Assembly: GCA_037133215.1 (NCBI GenBank)
Contig: JBAXOM010000039.1
Coordinates: forward strand, 1 to 17,433
Reading direction: 5' to 3'
Length of the DNA: 17,433 bases
From: F1-60-MAGs149 sp037133215
GTDB taxonomy: Bacteria > Actinomycetota > Thermoleophilia > Gaiellales > F1-60-MAGs149
Shown here: piece after piece, positions 14,384-17,433 of the stretch
How positions within the stretch are numbered: position 1 is the first letter of the stretch
How the letters are laid out: each line of letters begins with the position of its first letter
Notes under the pieces: generated by a model
What the model was told of the DNA's origin: nothing
Seen by the model: the letters and a program-made list of their open reading frames with translations, nothing else
Databases searched by the model: none
Program-made: the position numbers and the translations under genes

Positions 14384-15787
14384 ATGGCTGAGCGCAACGT
14401 CGGTAGGATCGTGGAAATTAAGGGCGTCGTCATCGACGCCGTCTTCCCAGAGTCGCTTCCCGCAATTTATGCGGCCCTGCACATTCAGACCGCGGACGGT
14501 TTCGTCGTGGCTGAGGTACAGCAGCACCTGGGCGATGACCGCATTCGTGCCGTCGCCATGGACTCGACCGATGGACTCGCGCGTGGCGCCGAAGTGCTCG
14601 ACACGGGCGACTCGATCAGCGTTCCCGTTGGTCAGCAGACGCTCGGCCGCATCTTCAACGTGCTTGGCGACGCGATCGACAAGGGTGAGCCAGTCACCGG
14701 CGAGCGCTGGGGTATTCACCGCGAGCCGCCGAAGTTTGCGGACCTCGATCCGAAGCCATCCGTGCTCGAGACGGGCATCAAGGTCGTCGACCTGCTTGCG
14801 CCGTACACCAAGGGCGGCAAGATCGGCCTGTTCGGTGGTGCCGGCGTCGGCAAGACCGTGCTGATTCAGGAACTGATCAACAACATCGCAACGCAGCACG
14901 GCGGCCTGTCCGTCTTCGCTGGCGTCGGTGAGCGCACGCGTGAGGGCAACGACCTCTGGCTCGAGATGAAGGAATCCGGCGTCATCTCCAAGACGGCACT
15001 GGTCTACGGCCAGATGAACGAGCCGCCGGGTGCCCGCCTGCGCGTCGCCCTGTCCGGCCTGACGATGGCGGAGTACTTCCGTGACGTTGACGGCCAGGAC
15101 GTGCTGCTGTTCGTCGACAACATCTTCCGCTTCACCCAGGCCGGTTCTGAGGTGTCCGCTCTGCTCGGTCGTATGCCGAGCGCCGTGGGCTACCAGCCGA
15201 CCCTGGCGACCGAGATGGGCGAGCTTCAGGAGCGCATCACGTCGACGAAGAAGGGCTCGATCACCTCGGTCCAGGCCATCTACGTGCCTGCCGACGACTT
15301 GACCGACCCGGCCCCGGCCGCAACGTTCTCCCACCTTGACGCCACGACCGTGTTGTCGCGTGCGATCTCGGAGCAGGGCATCTACCCGGCCGTGGATCCG
15401 CTCGACTCGACCAGCCGCATTCTGCAGCCTGGTGTCGTCGGCGAAGAGCATTATCGCGTTGCCACCAGCGTCCAGCGCGTGCTTCAGCGCTACAAGGACC
15501 TGCAGGACATCATTGCCATCCTCGGCATGGACGAGTTGTCCGACGATGACAAGCTGACCGTGCAGCGCGCCCGTAAGATCCAGCGCTTCCTGTCGCAGCC
15601 GTTCTTTGTCGCCGCCGTCTTTACGGGTCGCGACGGACGCTACGTGCGCCTCGAAGACACGATCCGCGGTTTCCAGGAGATCCTCGACGGCAAGCACGAC
15701 GATCTGCCGGAGCAGGCCTTCTTCCTGGCCGGCGGCATCGAAGACGTCGTCGCCGAGGCCGAGCGCCTCAAGACCGCCGCGGTCTAA
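14384..15787 (+). CDS. atpD: ATP synthase F1 subunit beta
   Basis: The catalytic subunit of F1, 467 residues. Walker A GGAGVGKT is at 151-158, the catalytic glutamate is E183 in VGERTREGND, and Walker B DVLLFVDNIFRF has D245. The DELSD motif appears in GMDELSDDDKLTVQRARKIQ near the C-terminus. The sequence is complete and conserved, with no sign of decay. ATG 14384 matches the family N-terminus (MAERNVGRIVEIKGVVIDAV). An in-frame GTG at 14324 would add 20 residues unlike the family. Normally this gene follows atpG directly; here about 6.4 kb of transporter genes intervene. Confidence 0.98.
   Translation: MAERNVGRIVEIKGVVIDAVFPESLPAIYAALHIQTADGFVVAEVQQHLGDDRIRAVAMDSTDGLARGAEVLDTGDSISVPVGQQTLGRIFNVLGDAIDKGEPVTGERWGIHREPPKFADLDPKPSVLETGIKVVDLLAPYTKGGKIGLFGGAGVGKTVLIQELINNIATQHGGLSVFAGVGERTREGNDLWLEMKESGVISKTALVYGQMNEPPGARLRVALSGLTMAEYFRDVDGQDVLLFVDNIFRFTQAGSEVSALLGRMPSAVGYQPTLATEMGELQERITSTKKGSITSVQAIYVPADDLTDPAPAATFSHLDATTVLSRAISEQGIYPAVDPLDSTSRILQPGVVGEEHYRVATSVQRVLQRYKDLQDIIAILGMDELSDDDKLTVQRARKIQRFLSQPFFVAAVFTGRDGRYVRLEDTIRGFQEILDGKHDDLPEQAFFLAGGIEDVVAEAERLKTAAV
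15771..15785 (+). promoter_or_regulatory. Small palindrome at the atpD stop codon
   Basis: AGACCG at 15771-15776 pairs with CGGTCT at 15780-15785 over a CCG loop. It spans the last codons and the first base of the atpD stop, just before atpC. It could adjust the beta to epsilon ratio, but a short GC palindrome in coding sequence may be chance. Confidence 0.3.
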
Positions 15788-15792
15788 GCACC

Positions 15793-16203
15793 ATGGCGAC
15801 CATGCATTGCGAGATCATCACGCCGGAGGGGCATGCCTTCTCGGGTGAGGCCGAGATGGTTGTCGTGCCCGGCGCGGAGGGTGGACTCGGCGTGCTGCCG
15901 CGCCATCAGCCGATCGTCGCTCGACTTGATGCCGGTGAGATTCGCGTGCGCGTAGGGGCCTCGGAATGGAAGGCCTTCGCCACCTCGGACGGGTACTTCA
16001 GCATGCAAGGCGAGCGCGCAATTGTGCTCGTCGAAGGCGCCGTTCCCTCGGACGCAATCGACGTCGAGGCCGCACAGGCCAAGGTAGAGGATGCCCGGGC
16101 TCGAATCGAGCAGTCGGAAGCGGGCGACGAGAGCGTCAACCGTTTCCGTGCCGAGCGCGACCTCGAATTTGCCGAGAATCTGATCCGCATCGCGGGTCGC
16201 TAG
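15793..16203 (+). CDS. atpC: ATP synthase F1 subunit epsilon
   Basis: The central-stalk and inhibitory subunit, 136 residues. The N-terminal beta-sandwich has CEIITPEGHAFSGEAEMVVV and the conserved GGLGVLPRHQPIVARLDAGE. The C-terminal two-helix domain, from about residue 88, is present (VEAAQAKVEDARARIEQSEA), so the usual inhibitory arm is kept. ATG 15793 lies five bases after the atpD stop; a second ATG at 15802 is also possible. No clear ribosome site is visible, suggesting coupling with atpD. It is the last recognisable atp gene. Confidence 0.95.
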   Translation: MATMHCEIITPEGHAFSGEAEMVVVPGAEGGLGVLPRHQPIVARLDAGEIRVRVGASEWKAFATSDGYFSMQGERAIVLVEGAVPSDAIDVEAAQAKVEDARARIEQSEAGDESVNRFRAERDLEFAENLIRIAGR

Positions 16204-16244
16204 TCTTCTGACGGCACTCCGCGATCGGCACCGGTAGGCCGTTT

Positions 16245-16261
16245 CTTCGCCGAGAGCGAAG
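16245..16261 (+). promoter_or_regulatory. Small hairpin touching the ribosome site of the last gene
   Basis: CTTCGC at 16245-16250 pairs with GCGAAG at 16256-16261 over a CGAGA loop. Its right arm overlaps the start of the AAGGAGG at 16259-16265, so folding could partly mask ribosome access. It also lies shortly after atpC, but without a T-tract it is a poor terminator. Confidence 0.35.
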
Positions 16262-16271
16262 GAGGATTCAG

Positions 16272-17433
16272 ATGTACAATCAGCCTATGTCGCAACGTCG
16301 TTCGATCACCCTGCTCGCCATCGTCACCGCAGCGTTTGCGTTTGCGGTGATCGCCGCCTTCGGGAGCGGCAGTGCCTCGGCAGGCGCAGAAGCGCGCGCC
16401 AAGGGCGCAGTCGCTGTTCCGGCAACCGCACTGGCCTACGCGAGCGTCAACGCCGACCGCAGTGGAGCACCGTGGCAGGCGCTTGAGGCGCTGGCTACGA
16501 AGGTTCCTGGCGGCGACAAGGCGATCGCGATGCTCAACGATCAACTCAACGGCACGACTGAGCAAGCCAAGTTGATGCAGGCGCTCGGTGGCGATCTCAG
16601 CGTCGGACTGCTCGGGATCGACCTGAGTGGTGGCACGACGCCCTCCGCTGATGCAGTGATCGTTGCGACGGCCGCCGATACTGCTGCCTTGACGAGCGAA
16701 TTAGCTAAGGCTGGCTTCACCAAGGGCCCCGATCTCAACGGCGAGCCCGTCTGGGAGCGTGGTGCCTTTGCGATTACGATCAACGGCTCGACGGCGATCG
16801 GTGCCACCTCGCGTGGCACGTTGCAGACGGCACTCGGCGTCGAAGCTGGGACATCGCCTGCGCTCGCGGACGACCCGGCGTTCCAGGCTACGCTCGCCAA
16901 GCTTCCCACCGATTCGATCGCGGTCGCCTACCTCGCACCGGCTCGCATTGCTGGTCTCGCCCAGCTGGCCACTTCATTGCTGCCCAAGTCGAGCGCGAAG
17001 GGCATGCCCGATCCCACTCAGGCACTGACGCAACTGTCGGCGACGTTGAAGGACGTCCGTGGCCTTGGGCTCGCATTGCACGTCGAGAGCAGTGGTCTGC
17101 GCGTAGTGGCTGCCGGCGATGCTGACGAGGCCGCGCTAGCCAAGCTCGGTGCGCGCATCCCCACGGCCTACGCCCCGACAATCACCAACCAGATTCCCGT
17201 AGACGCTACGGGATTTGTCGCCTTCCGCGACCTCGGCCCATCGCTACTCGCCGTGCTCGACGTTGCCGCTGCACAATCGCCTGAGGTTGCCAAGCAGATC
17301 GTCTCGCTCGAAAAGCTGACGGGCATCTCTGTTCGTGCAGATCTGATCCCGGCTCTGACCGGCGAGCACGCACTCGTTGCGCTCGGTGGAGACACGCCGT
17401 CTGGCGCCCTGCTGCTCGCGCCGCAGGATCCGA
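16272..17433 (+). CDS. DUF3352-like exported or membrane-anchored protein, partial at the right edge
   Basis: The frame is open from ATG 16272 to the end of the window (387 codons, no stop), so the C-terminus is missing. Residues 6-40 look like a signal peptide or membrane anchor: SQRRS, then the hydrophobic run ITLLAIVTAAFAFAVIAAFG. The rest is Ala/Leu/Gly-rich with few cysteines and looks like a folded extracytoplasmic domain. The opening VPATALAYASVNADRSGAPW and the following PGGDKAIAML resemble the DUF3352 family, whose function is unknown, and which I recall from Thermoleophilia and related bacteria. Two starts compete. ATG 16272 has a perfect AAGGAGG six bases before it. ATG 16287 lies six bases after TACAAT (16275-16280), as for a leaderless transcript. 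The proteins would differ by five residues. Confidence 0.75.
   Translation, partial: MYNQPMSQRRSITLLAIVTAAFAFAVIAAFGSGSASAGAEARAKGAVAVPATALAYASVNADRSGAPWQALEALATKVPGGDKAIAMLNDQLNGTTEQAKLMQALGGDLSVGLLGIDLSGGTTPSADAVIVATAADTAALTSELAKAGFTKGPDLNGEPVWERGAFAITINGSTAIGATSRGTLQTALGVEAGTSPALADDPAFQATLAKLPTDSIAVAYLAPARIAGLAQLATSLLPKSSAKGMPDPTQALTQLSATLKDVRGLGLALHVESSGLRVVAAGDADEAALAKLGARIPTAYAPTITNQIPVDATGFVAFRDLGPSLLAVLDVAAAQSPEVAKQIVSLEKLTGISVRADLIPALTGEHALVALGGDTPSGALLLAPQDP

Noticed and set aside
14363..15697. A 444-codon minus-strand frame opposite atpD
   Set aside because: It is fully antisense to a highly conserved gene and has no recognisable domain.
16204..16271. An intrinsic terminator after atpC
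   Set aside because: The only hairpin (16245-16261) is six base pairs with no T-tract and overlaps the next ribosome site.

Overview
The window is a GC-rich bacterial segment (about 60% by eye) with every supported gene on the + strand. It is most likely from an actinobacterium. The glyA - wecA/rfe-like - atpI-like - atpB order is one I recall from actinobacteria such as Streptomyces and, in part, Mycobacterium. GTG starts, short TANNNT boxes just before start codons and a DUF3352-type protein are compatible with Thermoleophilia-like lineages. The class is inference, not proof.

Layout: glyA (47-1342) probably has a leaderless mRNA. A long near-perfect hairpin (1346-1397) follows it. Next is a polyprenyl-phosphate sugar-1-phosphate transferase of the WecA/TagO type (1421-2593). 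The ATP synthase cluster begins after a leader hairpin: a short AtpZ-like protein apparently lacking a standard start codon, an AtpI-like membrane protein, then atpB, atpE, atpF, atpH, atpA and atpG (to 7984), tightly spaced or overlapping.

The usual next gene, atpD, does not follow. Instead a complete peptide-type ABC importer lies in the same orientation: permease C, lipoprotein binding protein A, permease B, ATPase D, ATPase F (8066-13973). A 93-residue three-helix membrane protein of unknown family overlaps the end of oppF. After a 132-base gap come atpD and atpC (14384-16203). A signal-bearing DUF3352-like gene then runs off the right edge.

So a full set of F1Fo subunits is present, but beta and epsilon are separated from the other six by about 6.4 kb of transporter genes. 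The importer order C-A-B-D-F is also not the common A-B-C-D-F. Both blocks look alike in base and codon use by eye, so the arrangement is either old or arose by rearrangement of native DNA. This split, together with the putative oppA leader peptide, the oppA/oppB hairpin and repeated leaderless-type starts, is what most merits a second look. I saw no RNA genes, CRISPR arrays, transposases or attachment sites.
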